Positions 24,783 to 33,510 of a stretch of DNA of 64,000 bases are shown here, piece after piece. The stretch is from Curvibacter sp. GWA2_64_110 (lineage in GTDB: Bacteria; Pseudomonadota; Gammaproteobacteria; Burkholderiales; Burkholderiaceae_C). Positions within the stretch are counted from its first letter, which is position 1. Each line of letters starts with the position of its first letter. The stretch spans positions 62,001-126,000 of the forward strand of contig MGPC01000005.1 in NCBI GenBank assembly GCA_001797315.1, read 5' to 3'. The translations under genes and the position numbers were made by a program. Under the pieces are notes generated by a model that did no database searches, was not told the origin of the DNA, and was given only the letters and a program-made list of their open reading frames with translations.

Positions 24783-25398
24783 CGTCGAGGTGGGTGGTGT
24801 CGGCCCAACCGACGAGGGACAGGCCTTGCGGCGTCCACAGCAGGCGGTTGACGGCGGTGTTGCCCAGTTGCCAGGTGCGCGGTGCCTGCAGCTCCTGCCC
24901 GGTGGCGGCGCGGTAGAGCTGGTCCAGCACGCCGCCGTGCGCCACCAGCACGATCTGCTCGCCCGGGTGGCGCATGGCCAGTTCGTGCAAGGTGCGCGTG
25001 ATGCGCTCGCGCACCTGCAGCAGCGATTCGCCGCCTTGCGGCGCCCAGTGCGGGTCGCGTTTGCGCCAGCGTTCGGACTCTTCCGGCCAGGTGGTTTCGA
25101 TCTCGACAAAGGTCTTGCCCTCAAAGACGCCGAAACCGCGCTCGCGCAGGCCGCTGTGCGTGGCCAGCGGTGCGCCGGTGGCGTCGGCAATGGCGCGTGC
25201 CGTCTCGTGCGCGCGCTGCAGGTCGCTGCTGTAGATGGCGTGCAGCGGGTCGCGTGCCGCCAGCGCGCGCGCCAGCCGCTGGGCCTGCCAGCGGCCGCGT
25301 TCGTTGAGCGGGATGTCGAGATGGCCCTGGATGCGGGTGTCCACGTTCCAGGCGGTTTCGCCGTGACGGATGGCGAGAATGCGGGTGGCGTCCATCAA
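24754..25398 (-). CDS. Histidine phosphatase family protein (phosphoglycerate mutase-like)
   Basis: A 214-residue cytoplasmic protein with the branch-1 motif ILAIRHGETAWN, the second arginine in IQGHLDIPLNERGRWQA, the acid LRERGFGVFEG and the late histidine VLVAHGGVLD, so all catalytic residues are present. Such enzymes range from cofactor-dependent phosphoglycerate mutase to alpha-ribazole phosphatase and unspecific phosphatases; the length and motif spacing fit the GpmB/CobC group. It overlaps the D-amino-acid enzyme gene by 29 bases. Confidence 0.87.
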   Translation of the reverse strand: MMDATRILAIRHGETAWNVDTRIQGHLDIPLNERGRWQAQRLARALAARDPLHAIYSSDLQRAHETARAIADATGAPLATHSGLRERGFGVFEGKTFVEIETTWPEESERWRKRDPHWAPQGGESLLQVRERITRTLHELAMRHPGEQIVLVAHGGVLDQLYRAATGQELQAPRTWQLGNTAVNRLLWTPQGLSLVGWADTTHLDDASLDEISS

Positions 25399-25412
25399 TG
25401 CTTGTCCGCGAC

Positions 25413-26003
25413 TCAGCGCGGAATTTCGATATTGACCTGGCGTACGCCGGCCGGAGGGTGGGGGAAATCCTTCAGCGCCGCTTCGAACAGGGCGGGCAGG
25501 ATATTGTTCTCGTCGCGCCAGGGGCCGTCGTGCGTGGCACGCGTTTCATAGACCACCAGGCCGCTTGGCAGGTCGCGCAGCAGCAGGCTCACTTCGTAGC
25601 GGTAGTAGGTGGGCGGCGGAAAGCGCATGCCCCAGCCGACCATGCTGCCGGCACTGCCGGTGCCGATCATGATCTGGCCGTAGGAGCCGCCCGGGCGGCC
25701 GAGCGGATCGCCCCAGTAATCGGCCGAGTAAGGCTGGACACGCGCGCCCAGCAGGGCGCTGTAGCGCGCGGCACTGTCGTTGCGGATCAGCCCGACCTGG
25801 GCCAGCGCCACCTGGGCAATGGCCTCCACCTGCGCGGCACGCGGCTGCTCGGCCTGCGAAGGCAGACGCTCGAACCGGTAGCGACCGCCCTTTTCGATGG
25901 CCGTGCTGGTGGCCGTGGCCTGCACCTGTGCGTCCACCAGCCGCATGCCGCCGCAGCCGGACAGCAGCAGGGCCAGGGCGAGCAGGGCGAGCAGGCGTTT
26001 CAT
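25413..26003 (-). CDS. DUF4136-like outer-membrane lipoprotein
   Basis: A 196-residue lipoprotein with lipobox LLLSGC (Cys17) after a short hydrophobic signal. The domain that follows shows the DUF4136 pattern: GRYRFERLPSQ, repeated Gln/Ala-rich helix, VQPYSADYWGDP and YYRYEVSLLLRDLPSG with a C-terminal VNIEI strand. Function is unknown. It ends 14 bases before the histidine phosphatase start and follows ttcA by 9 bases, so these minus-strand genes probably form one transcript. Confidence 0.8.
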   Translation of the reverse strand: MKRLLALLALALLLSGCGGMRLVDAQVQATATSTAIEKGGRYRFERLPSQAEQPRAAQVEAIAQVALAQVGLIRNDSAARYSALLGARVQPYSADYWGDPLGRPGGSYGQIMIGTGSAGSMVGWGMRFPPPTYYRYEVSLLLRDLPSGLVVYETRATHDGPWRDENNILPALFEAALKDFPHPPAGVRQVNIEIPR

Positions 26004-26012
26004 GGGCGTGGG

Positions 26013-26933
26013 TTACAGCGATACCACCTGCACACCCGGCAGGGCCGGCGTGGTGGGGAATTCCTCTTCATCGAACACGATGTCGCCGTTTTCATCCGGC
26101 ACGCCGCTGGCCTTGAGGTTCTTGAAGTCGTGCAGCCGGGCGTCCATCAGGTGCGAGGGCACGACGTTCTGCAGCGCAGTGAACATGGTCTCCAGCCGGC
26201 CGGGGAATTTCTTGTCCCACTCGCGCAGCAGGTTGCCGATCTGCTTGCGCTGCAGGTTTTCCTGGCTGCCGCACAGGGTGCAGGGAATGATGGGGAACTG
26301 GCGGTGCTCGGCCCAGCGGATCAGGTCCTTCTCGGCCACATTGGCCAGCGGGCGGATGACGATGAATTCGCCGTTGTCGCTGGTGAGCTTCGGGGGCATG
26401 CCCTTCAACTTGCCGCCGAAGAACATGTTGAGGAAGAAGGTCTGCAGCATGTCGTCGCGGTGGTGGCCCAGGGCGAGCTTGTTGCATTTCAGCTCGCGTG
26501 CCACGCGGTACAAAATGCCGCGGCGCAGCCGGCTGCACAGACTGCACATGGTCTTGCCTTCGGCGATCTTGTCCTTGACGATGGAGTAGGTGTCCTGCGT
26601 CTCGATGTGGAACTCGATGCCCAGGTTCTTCAGGTACTCGGGCAGGATGTGGTCGGGAAAGCCGGGCTGCTTCTGGTCGAGGTTGACGGCCACCAGTGTG
26701 AAGTCGATCGGCGCGCGCGCCTTCAACTTCATCAGGATGTCGAGCATGCCGTAGCTGTCCTTGCCGCCCGAGAGGCAGACCATGACGCGGTCGCCCTCTT
26801 CGATCATGTTGTAGTCGACGATGGCCTGGCCGACCTGGCGGCACAGGCGTTTCTCGAGCTTGTGCGTCTCGCGCTCGATCTTCAGTTCCTTCGCAGCAGG
26901 AACCGTTTCGTTGTCAATCCATTGGGCGCTCAT
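26013..26933 (-). CDS. ttcA: tRNA 2-thiocytidine biosynthesis protein TtcA
   Basis: A 306-residue cytoplasmic enzyme that thiolates cytidine 32 of certain tRNAs using ATP and an iron-sulfur cluster. The PP-loop is CLSGGKDS (residues 53-60), and the cluster-binding cysteines are visible as [10 protein letters not shown] and [10 protein letters not shown], i.e. two CxxC motifs. The conserved [11 protein letters not shown] segment is also present. Length and start are normal. Confidence 0.96.
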   Translation of the reverse strand: MSAQWIDNETVPAAKELKIERETHKLEKRLCRQVGQAIVDYNMIEEGDRVMVCLSGGKDSYGMLDILMKLKARAPIDFTLVAVNLDQKQPGFPDHILPEYLKNLGIEFHIETQDTYSIVKDKIAEGKTMCSLCSRLRRGILYRVARELKCNKLALGHHRDDMLQTFFLNMFFGGKLKGMPPKLTSDNGEFIVIRPLANVAEKDLIRWAEHRQFPIIPCTLCGSQENLQRKQIGNLLREWDKKFPGRLETMFTALQNVVPSHLMDARLHDFKNLKASGVPDENGDIVFDEEEFPTTPALPGVQVVSL

Positions 26934-26952
26934 AAATTTCTCCGGGGGCAGC

Positions 26953-27040
26953 GTGAACTGGGGTCAGAGCCCAATTTCGTTCTGCACCGCTTGCTTCGTC
27001 AAATAGTTCTGTCCTGAATTGGGATTTGACCCCAGTTCAC
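26953..27040. repeat. REP-like inverted repeat between ttcA and folB
   Basis: GTGAACTGGGGTCAGAGCCC continuing to AATT (26953-26976) is repeated in inverted form at 27017-27040 with 22 of 24 bases matching, around a 40-base centre. The core AACTGGGGTCA...CCC is that of known proteobacterial REP palindromes mobilised by TnpA-REP transposases. It fills most of the 107-bp gap and abuts the folB stop. No transposase gene is nearby. Confidence 0.8.
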
Positions 27041-27412
27041 TTACCAGATTCCCGTCTCGGCGCGGATCGCCACTTCGCAGTCGTCGAAGATTTCCAGCTT
27101 GACGATCTTCACGCGCACGCCCACCACGCCGGGCAGCTGCAGCAGACGGTTGGCCAGTTTGCCGATCATGCTTTCCAGCAAATTCACGTGTTCGGCTGTG
27201 CATTCGTTGATGATGATCTGGCGTACCTTGCGGTAGTCCAGCACATGGTTGATGTCGTCGTCGTGCGGCAGCAGCGCCTGCGGGCCGAGGTTGAGCTCGG
27301 CATCGACCTGGATCGGCTGCGGCGCGGTTTTCTCATGGTCGAGGATGCCCAGGTTGGCATCGAAGCGCAAGCCGGTGAGCGTGAGGATCTGGGTACTTGT
27401 ATTGTTGGGCAT
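27041..27412 (-). CDS. folB: Dihydroneopterin aldolase
   Basis: A 123-residue enzyme of folate synthesis that converts 7,8-dihydroneopterin to 6-hydroxymethyl-dihydropterin and glycolaldehyde. The family pattern is visible: LTGLRFDANLGILDHEK at the N-terminus (the usual GxxGxxxxE context with the catalytic region NLGILDHE), HVLDYRKVRQIIINE and EHVNLLESMIGKLANRLL containing the pterin-binding Glu, then VRVKIVKLEIF. It is preceded by folM 7 bases upstream, which supports a pterin operon. Confidence 0.93.
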   Translation of the reverse strand: MPNNTSTQILTLTGLRFDANLGILDHEKTAPQPIQVDAELNLGPQALLPHDDDINHVLDYRKVRQIIINECTAEHVNLLESMIGKLANRLLQLPGVVGVRVKIVKLEIFDDCEVAIRAETGIW

Positions 27413-27419
27413 CGCGCTC

Positions 27420-28187
27420 TCACATCATCGAAAAATCACGCTCGAAGCGCATCAGGTGCTGGCCGCCGTCCACCAGCAGCGTGGTGCCGGTGATGGACGA
27501 ATTCTCCAGCGCAAATTTCACCGCCGCCGCCACGTCTTCGGGTGTGGACGAGCGGCCCAGCGGCGAGAGCTGGTGCAGCGCCTCGAACTTCTCCGGCGTC
27601 AGGAAGGGGCTGGTCAAGGTCAGGCCCGGCGCCACGCCGACCACCCGCACGTCGGGTGCCAGCGCCTGGGCCAGCATGGTGTTGGCGGCCTCCAGCGCGG
27701 CCTTGGACAAGGTGTAGCTGATGAAGTCCGGGTTCTGGTTCCACAGCTTCTGGTCCAGCAGATTGACCACCACCCCGTCGCCGGCACGCTCGTGTACATG
27801 GGCGTGCAGCGCCTGCGCCAGCACGATGGCCGCGCCGGTGTTGCAGCGCAGGTGCCGCTCCATGGCGGCGTAGCTGAAGCTCTGCGCGCTGTCATGCTCG
27901 AAAATCGCCGCGCAGTTGACCACGGCGTCCACCTGGCCGAAGTGTGCGATCACCCGCGGCAGCAGCGCACGCACCGCCGCCTCGTCCGCCAGGTCGGCAT
28001 CAAAAGCGGCCGCCGCGCCCGTGAATTGTTCGCAGTCAGCTACGGTTTCCATAGCGTCGTCAGCCGAGTCACGGTAATGGATCGCCACCTGCCAGCCGGC
28101 GCGGGCCAGGGTGAGCGCGATCTCGCGCCCCAGCCGCTTGGCCGAGCCGGTGACGAGGACCGTGCGCGTGGGGGAGGAGGCAAGCAT
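27420..28187 (-). CDS. folM: FolM-like dihydromonapterin reductase / pteridine reductase (SDR)
   Basis: A 255-residue short-chain dehydrogenase with the pteridine-reductase-type cofactor motif VLVTGSAKRLGREIA in place of the usual TGxxxGIG, and the catalytic YTLSKAALE. FolM reduces dihydromonapterin or dihydrofolate with NADPH. Its place directly upstream of folB supports the pterin role. The ATG at 28187 is chosen because the upstream alternative would overlap the divergent methyltransferase gene. A 56-bp stretch in the gene (28000-28055) resembles the dispersed repeat. Confidence 0.83.
   Translation of the reverse strand: MLASSPTRTVLVTGSAKRLGREIALTLARAGWQVAIHYRDSADDAMETVADCEQFTGAAAAFDADLADEAAVRALLPRVIAHFGQVDAVVNCAAIFEHDSAQSFSYAAMERHLRCNTGAAIVLAQALHAHVHERAGDGVVVNLLDQKLWNQNPDFISYTLSKAALEAANTMLAQALAPDVRVVGVAPGLTLTSPFLTPEKFEALHQLSPLGRSSTPEDVAAAVKFALENSSITGTTLLVDGGQHLMRFERDFSMM
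28000..28055 (-). repeat. Possible 56-bp dispersed repeat, diverged copy (inside folM)
   Basis: In gene sense this stretch starts GCTATGGAAACCGTAGC, contains TGCGAACAATTCACGGGCG and ends GCCGCTTTTGA. It has the same length (56 bp) and the same end motifs as the clear copies; by eye about 33 of 56 positions match the copy in cca. It encodes AMETVADCEQFTGAAAAFD. The match may partly reflect normal FolM sequence, so confidence is limited. Confidence 0.4.
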
Positions 28188-28207
28188 TGAGGGAGAATTG
28201 GCGGGTA

Positions 28208-29305
28208 ATGACAACACCCGACAGTTTAACGACCGCCCTCCAATCCCGCATGGTGCAGGCCATTCAGGCCGGCGGCGGCTGGCTCGGGTTCGACGCCTTC
28301 ATGGCCCAGGCCCTGTACACCCCGGGCCTGGGTTATTACGCCAACGATTTGCGCAAGCTCGGCCTCATGCCCGGCTCGGGCAGCGACTTCGTGACCGCGC
28401 CCGAGCTGTCGCCGCTGTTCGGCCGCACGCTGGCAGCCCAGGTCGGGCAGGCGCTGCAGCAGACCCGGACGCACGAAGTGTGGGAGTTCGGCGCCGGTTC
28501 CGGCGCGCTGGCGCTGCAACTGCTCGACGCTTTGGGCGAACAGGTCGAGCGCTACACCATCGTCGACCTGTCGGGTGCCTTGCGCGCACGCCAGCAGCAG
28601 ACGCTGCAGAAATTCGGCGACAAGGTGCGCTGGGCCAGCGAGCTGCCCGCGGCCATGCAGGGTGTGGTGGTCGGCAACGAGGTGCTGGACGCCATGCCGG
28701 TCAAGCTTCTGGCGCGGCTGGGCGGCGTCTGGCACGAACGCGGTGTGGCCGTCGATGCCGCGACCCAGGCTTTCGTCTGGCAGGACCGCACCACCGAACT
28801 GCGCCCGCCGCTGGAGGTGGAGGGCGCGCACGACTACCTGACCGAAATCCACCCGCAGGCCGAAGCCTTCTTGCGCACGCTGGCCGACCGTCTCAAGGCC
28901 GGCGCGGCCTTCTTCATCGACTACGGTTTCCCCGAGCGCGAGTATTACCACCCGCAGCGCCACATGGGCACCGTGATGTGCCACCGCGCCCACCAGGCCG
29001 ATGCCGATCCCTTGCGCGACGTGGGGCTGAAGGACATCACGGCGCACGTCAACTTCACCGGCGTCGCGTTGGCGGCGCAGGAGGCCGGGCTGGAAGTGCT
29101 GGGCTACAGCTCGCAGGCGCGTTTCCTGCTGAACTGCGGCCTGGCGCAGTTGATGGAGCAGGCCGACCTGGCCGCGCGCGCCCAGGCCAGCAAACTGGTC
29201 ATGGAACACGAGATGGGCGAGCTGTTCAAGGTCATCGGTTTTTGCGCCGGCGAACCCTGGGCCGCGCTGGGTTTCTCCGCGGGCGACCGCACGCATACAC
29301 TCTGA
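28208..29305 (+). CDS. MidA/NDUFAF7-family SAM-dependent methyltransferase (DUF185)
   Basis: A 365-residue class I methyltransferase of the MidA family. The start region GGWLGFDAFMAQALYTPGLGYY, the DFVTAPELSPLFGR block and the SAM motif VWEFGAGSGALALQLL are diagnostic. The mitochondrial homologue NDUFAF7 methylates an arginine of a complex I subunit; the bacterial role is less clear. It starts only 20 bases from the divergent folM gene and runs into the ROK kinase gene with a 3-base gap. Confidence 0.9.
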   Translation: MTTPDSLTTALQSRMVQAIQAGGGWLGFDAFMAQALYTPGLGYYANDLRKLGLMPGSGSDFVTAPELSPLFGRTLAAQVGQALQQTRTHEVWEFGAGSGALALQLLDALGEQVERYTIVDLSGALRARQQQTLQKFGDKVRWASELPAAMQGVVVGNEVLDAMPVKLLARLGGVWHERGVAVDAATQAFVWQDRTTELRPPLEVEGAHDYLTEIHPQAEAFLRTLADRLKAGAAFFIDYGFPEREYYHPQRHMGTVMCHRAHQADADPLRDVGLKDITAHVNFTGVALAAQEAGLEVLGYSSQARFLLNCGLAQLMEQADLAARAQASKLVMEHEMGELFKVIGFCAGEPWAALGFSAGDRTHTL

Positions 29306-29308
29306 CGC

Positions 29309-30247
29309 ATGAAAGCTGGTGTGGATGTCGGAGGCACCAAGGTGTCGGTCAGTCTGGCTGAGGGTCAGGATGATTTGCTGCGGCCCATGGTGCGGGCCCG
29401 ACTGAGTGAGCCCACGATCAAGACAGGTGCGCATGATGCCGTCGCCCGGCAAATCATGCGTCTGCTGGCGCAAGCGTGCGCACAGAGGGGGTTGGACGAA
29501 TCCGCCATCGAGCAGGTGGGTGTTGCGTCTTGCGGCCCTTTCGTGTTGAAGCAGGGTCTGGTGGAACTGGCGGCACCCAACATCTGCGGCGGCCTGGCCG
29601 GCCCGGCCCGGGGGCTGCCCAATGACTGGGCCAGTGCACTGTTGGAGGCGCCGCTGCGCCAACGGTATCGTCAGGTCCGGATCGAGAACGATGCGGTGGC
29701 AGCGCTGGAGGCAGAGCGGCGCTGGGGGGCGCTGCAGGGGATGAACCATTGCGCCTATGTCACCTGGAGCACCGGTGTCGGCATCGGCTTGTGCGTTGAT
29801 GGCCATGTGCTGCGTGGCAAGAACGGCAACGCCGGTCATGCCGGTCATACCTTCGTGAGTGACGACGCCAGTGGCGCCCTTTGTGGTTGCGGCAATCACG
29901 GCGATGTGGAGGCACTGGTGGCCGGCAATGCCGTGGCGCGCCGTTTCGGTATGGATGCGCCGGCGTTGATGGCGGCGGCCCGTGCGGGTCAACCCGAGGT
30001 CTTGCAGATCGTGGACGAGTTGTGTCGCGTGATGGGGCGTTTGCTCTACAACCTGGTCGTGACGCTGGATTTGCAGCGCATCAGTTTGGGCGGCGGAGTG
30101 TTCTGGCATAACCGAGACTTTCTGTTGCCGCGCCTGCAGGCACACATTGATGGCCATTTGCCGGCATTGACGCATGGGTTCGAGCTATCCAGTGCCGGTC
30201 TGGGTTCAGCACTCGGCGATTACGCCGCGCTGGCGCTGGTGTCGTAA
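29309..30247 (+). CDS. ROK-family sugar kinase
   Basis: A 312-residue protein with the ASKHA fold. The phosphate motif AGVDVGGTKVSVSL opens the protein, the second is YVTWSTGVGIGLCVDG, and the ROK zinc signature is GHAGHTF followed by LCGCGNHGDVEALVAGNAV with three cysteines and a histidine. ROK kinases phosphorylate glucose, fructose or N-acyl sugars. Lacking a DNA-binding domain, it is an enzyme rather than a repressor. It converges on the trehalose operon, and a glucokinase role supplying glucose 6-phosphate to OtsA is plausible but unproven. Confidence 0.87.
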   Translation: MKAGVDVGGTKVSVSLAEGQDDLLRPMVRARLSEPTIKTGAHDAVARQIMRLLAQACAQRGLDESAIEQVGVASCGPFVLKQGLVELAAPNICGGLAGPARGLPNDWASALLEAPLRQRYRQVRIENDAVAALEAERRWGALQGMNHCAYVTWSTGVGIGLCVDGHVLRGKNGNAGHAGHTFVSDDASGALCGCGNHGDVEALVAGNAVARRFGMDAPALMAAARAGQPEVLQIVDELCRVMGRLLYNLVVTLDLQRISLGGGVFWHNRDFLLPRLQAHIDGHLPALTHGFELSSAGLGSALGDYAALALVS

Positions 30248-30274
30248 CGGTGCGGGGCCCTTGTCGTCGGGTCC

Positions 30275-31663
30275 TCAGTCCTTTGTGCCTGATGCCTGAA
30301 GGGCCTCCAGAAAGCTGTTGCGCCACCAGTGCACATCGAAGTTACGAACGCGTTGCAACAGCTGCTGGTGACGTGCCTGCCGCTCAGGCAGCGGCATCCG
30401 CAGTGCCTGGTGGATCGTTTCGGCCATGCCGTCTGCGTCGTATGGGTTGACCAGCAAGGCCTCCTGAAGCTGCTCTGCCGCGCCAGCAAAGCGCGACAAG
30501 ATCAGAACGCCGGGGTTGGCCGGGTCCTGGGCTGCGATGAACTCCTTGGCTACCAGGTTCATGCCATCGCGCAGGGGCGTCACCAGCGCCACCTCGGCCA
30601 CGCGGTACAGGCCGGGCAGGCGTTTGCGGGCCACATTGCGGTGGATATAGCGCACCGGCATCCAGTCCAGTTCGCCATAGTCGCCATTGATCGAGCCGCA
30701 CAGACTTTCCAGCTCTCGCAGCAGATCGGAATAGGAGCCCACGGTTTCCCGGCTGGGCGAGGCAATCTGGATCAGTGTGGTGCTGTTGAGGTGTTCCGGG
30801 TATTTCCCGAGCAGCTTGCGAAATGCCTTGAGGCGTTGTGGCAGTCCCTTGGAGTAGTCCAGCCGCTCCACGCCCAGCAGGAGGCGACGACGTGAGTACT
30901 CGTCACGCATGCGCTCGAACATCTCGCGCCCGTCGTCTGCGTGTGTCAGTGCAGCGATTTCATCGACATCAATGCCGATTGGAAAGGCTTCGGCGCGCAA
31001 GGTGCGGTTGAAGGCGCGGAAATGCCCGGTATCCAGCATCTCGGCATGTGCTTCTTTCTGCGCATAACGGGAGAAATGCATCAGATCAGTCTCGCTCTGG
31101 AAACCGACCAGATCATAGGAAAACAGCGAACGCATCAGCCACTCGTGCTGCGGGATGGCAGCCAGGATGAGTGGCGGCGGCAGTGGAATGTGCAGGAAAA
31201 ATCCGATGTGGTTGGTGCAGCCCAGTGCGCGCAGTTCGGCGGCCAGCGGAATCAGGTGGTAGTCGTGAATCCAGAGGATGTCGCCGGGCCGGATCAAGGG
31301 CATCAGCTTGCGGGCAAACAGCTGATTGACGCGCCGGTAGCCGTCGATGTAGCCGGCATCGAAGTCAGCCAGATCGAGCCGGTAGTGGAACACCGGCCAC
31401 AGAACGCCGTTGCTGTAGCCCAAGTAGTAGCTGTCATGGTCCTCGCGAGACAAGTCCACGGTTGCCAGCGTGATGCGTCCGGCCTGATGGGTATGCAGTT
31501 CACCTTCTCCAGGTGCCCCATCTTCGACGATGGTGCCGCTCCAGCCAAACCACAGGCCGCCGCTGGCGTTCAGGGCCGAACCCAAGGCCACGGCCAGGCC
31601 GCCGGCTGCTGTGGCCTTGCGCGGGTCGGCCACGCGGTTGGAGATGACGACCAGGCGTGCCAT
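30275..31663 (-). CDS. otsA: Trehalose-6-phosphate synthase
   Basis: A 462-residue GT20 glycosyltransferase that joins UDP-glucose and glucose 6-phosphate to trehalose 6-phosphate. It starts [14 protein letters not shown] and has GGLAVAL, the [15 protein letters not shown] and [12 protein letters not shown] segments, [14 protein letters not shown] and the C-terminal [18 protein letters not shown], all family hallmarks. The ATG at 31663 is chosen; the frame upstream reads into the GH15 gene in another frame. It is the last gene of the otsB-GH15-otsA operon, starting 8 bases after the GH15 stop. Confidence 0.96.
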   Translation of the reverse strand: MARLVVISNRVADPRKATAAGGLAVALGSALNASGGLWFGWSGTIVEDGAPGEGELHTHQAGRITLATVDLSREDHDSYYLGYSNGVLWPVFHYRLDLADFDAGYIDGYRRVNQLFARKLMPLIRPGDILWIHDYHLIPLAAELRALGCTNHIGFFLHIPLPPPLILAAIPQHEWLMRSLFSYDLVGFQSETDLMHFSRYAQKEAHAEMLDTGHFRAFNRTLRAEAFPIGIDVDEIAALTHADDGREMFERMRDEYSRRRLLLGVERLDYSKGLPQRLKAFRKLLGKYPEHLNSTTLIQIASPSRETVGSYSDLLRELESLCGSINGDYGELDWMPVRYIHRNVARKRLPGLYRVAEVALVTPLRDGMNLVAKEFIAAQDPANPGVLILSRFAGAAEQLQEALLVNPYDADGMAETIHQALRMPLPERQARHQQLLQRVRNFDVHWWRNSFLEALQASGTKD

Positions 31664-31671
31664 GAATGTTC

Positions 31672-33510
31672 CTATATTCTGGAGTCCCACGGCGCCGACA
31701 GGCGAACGGCCGCGTTGATGATGCCGACCATGGAATAGGTTTGCGGGAAATTGCCCCACATCTCGCCGCTGACGGGGTGGGTGTCCTCGGATAGCAGGCC
31801 CAAATGGTTGCGCGCGGTCAGCATGGTCTCGAAAATCTCGCGTGCCTCCTGCTTGCGGCCGATGCGGGCAAGCGCGTCGATGCGCCAGAAGGTACAGATA
31901 TTGAAGGCCGTCTCGGGTTTGCCGAAATCGTCGGCCGCTTCGTAGCGGCGCATGTAAGGGCCGTCGCACAGCGTTTTTTCCATTGCCTCCACGGTCGAGA
32001 CAAAGCGTGAATCGCTGGCATTGATGAAGCCGACCTCGGCCATCAGCAGCACGCTGGCATCCAGCTCCCGTCCGCCGAAGCTCTCGGCAAAGGCTTGCCG
32101 CTCTTCGGACCAGGCTCGCTGGAGGATATCCGCATGCATGCGCTTGGCATGGTCTTGCCAGTATTGCGCCCGCTGCGCAAGGTCCAGTGTCTGGGCAATC
32201 TTGGCAAGCCGGTCGCAAGCGGCCCAGCACATCAGCACGGAGGAGGTATGGATGCGTGACCGCGATCGCAACTCCCACATGCCGGCATCGGGTTGGCCAT
32301 ACACCGACACCGCTTGCTCTCCCACCTTCTCAAGCCGGGCAAACTCGGCCTGGCCGGGGCGGTGCAGCAGCCGGTGGTCGTGAAAGGCCTGTGCGGCGCC
32401 CAGCACAATGTTGCCGTAGACGTCGTGCTGGAAGTGCTCATGGGCCTGGTTGCCGATGCGCACCGGGCCCATGCCGAGGTAGCCCGCCAAGTGGGTGAGA
32501 ATGGTTTCGGGGAGTTCGCGTTCCAGGTCAATGCCATACAACGGCTGGATATGGCTGCCGCGCTCGGCCGCCACTGCATTGACGAGCCAGCGCAGATACT
32601 CTTCCATGGTGGCGACTTCGGACAGGCTGTTGAGCGCGCGCACCACGAAGAAGGCATCTCGCAGCCAGCAGTAGCGGTAATCCCAGTTGCGGCCGCTGTT
32701 CGGTGCCTCTGGGATGCTGGTGGTCATCGCGGCCACGATGGCACCGGTGTCCTCGTATTGTGAAAGTTTGAGCGTGATGGCGGCACGGATCACGGCATCC
32801 TGCCATTCCAGTGGAATGGCCAGGCGCTGACTCCACTTGCGCCAATAACTCAAGGTTTCCTGCTCGAACTGGCGGGCCGTGTTGGCAATCCCGTCGATGA
32901 GCGTCTCATCGGCGCCCAGAAGGAAGTTGTGCTCGCGCGACAGCAAGAAGGGCTGGCGGGACAGGATATGGGAGATCGATGCGTCGGTATTCAGGCGCAG
33001 CGTGAGTTCGCTGCCGACATAGCGTACATGGTTGCTGCCGCGCGTGACCTCCGGCTCTTCGCGACCCCAGCCGTAGCGCGGGTTCAGTGCCACGCGGATG
33101 CGCGGCGAGCCCTGGATCGGCCGCACGCGACGCACCAGCATCAGGGGGCGGAAGGAACGGAAGTGGCTGGTAAAGCGTGGTGCGAAGTCCGTGATCTCAA
33201 TGCCATTGCCTTCCTTGTCGAACAGCTGGGTACGGAGAACGGCCGAGTTGGGCTCGTACCATTGTTGCGAAGAGGCAAGGTCTTCGATCTCGATGGAAAA
33301 CGAACTTGCGTTGTCGGCGGCATCGGGCTGCAGCAGGGCGTTGAACACCGGGTCGCCATCGAAGCGCGGCAGACAGCACCATACGATGCGCGCGTGGGCA
33401 TCGACCAGTGCGCTGAACGCGCAGTTGCCGATCAAGCCCAACGCCAGCGAAGGAGGCGCGGGAGGACCAAACCCTGAGACAGGCACAGATGCGGATAGGG
33501 GGCTGCTCAT
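31672..33510 (-). CDS. Glycoside hydrolase family 15 protein (glucoamylase/trehalase-like)
   Basis: A 612-residue GH15 protein. The N-terminal beta-sandwich (LGLIGNCAFSALVDAHARIVWCCLPRFDGDP region) is followed by the (alpha/alpha)6 catalytic barrel with ALTSIPE-like TSIPEAPNSGRNWDYRYCWLRD, the conserved tryptophan-arginine pattern of the glucan-binding pocket, and catalytic-acid region near LLLSEDTHPVSGEMWGNFPQTYS. GH15 members hydrolyse alpha-glucosidic bonds, including trehalose in some bacteria. Lying between otsB and otsA, coupled to otsB by a 4-base overlap, it probably trims trehalose or an alpha-glucan. There is no signal peptide. Confidence 0.92.
   Translation of the reverse strand: MSSPLSASVPVSGFGPPAPPSLALGLIGNCAFSALVDAHARIVWCCLPRFDGDPVFNALLQPDAADNASSFSIEIEDLASSQQWYEPNSAVLRTQLFDKEGNGIEITDFAPRFTSHFRSFRPLMLVRRVRPIQGSPRIRVALNPRYGWGREEPEVTRGSNHVRYVGSELTLRLNTDASISHILSRQPFLLSREHNFLLGADETLIDGIANTARQFEQETLSYWRKWSQRLAIPLEWQDAVIRAAITLKLSQYEDTGAIVAAMTTSIPEAPNSGRNWDYRYCWLRDAFFVVRALNSLSEVATMEEYLRWLVNAVAAERGSHIQPLYGIDLERELPETILTHLAGYLGMGPVRIGNQAHEHFQHDVYGNIVLGAAQAFHDHRLLHRPGQAEFARLEKVGEQAVSVYGQPDAGMWELRSRSRIHTSSVLMCWAACDRLAKIAQTLDLAQRAQYWQDHAKRMHADILQRAWSEERQAFAESFGGRELDASVLLMAEVGFINASDSRFVSTVEAMEKTLCDGPYMRRYEAADDFGKPETAFNICTFWRIDALARIGRKQEAREIFETMLTARNHLGLLSEDTHPVSGEMWGNFPQTYSMVGIINAAVRLSAPWDSRI

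Noticed and set aside
24783-25190. Upstream part of the D-amino-acid enzyme frame
   Set aside because: Falls inside the histidine phosphatase gene in another frame, and has no homology-like features.
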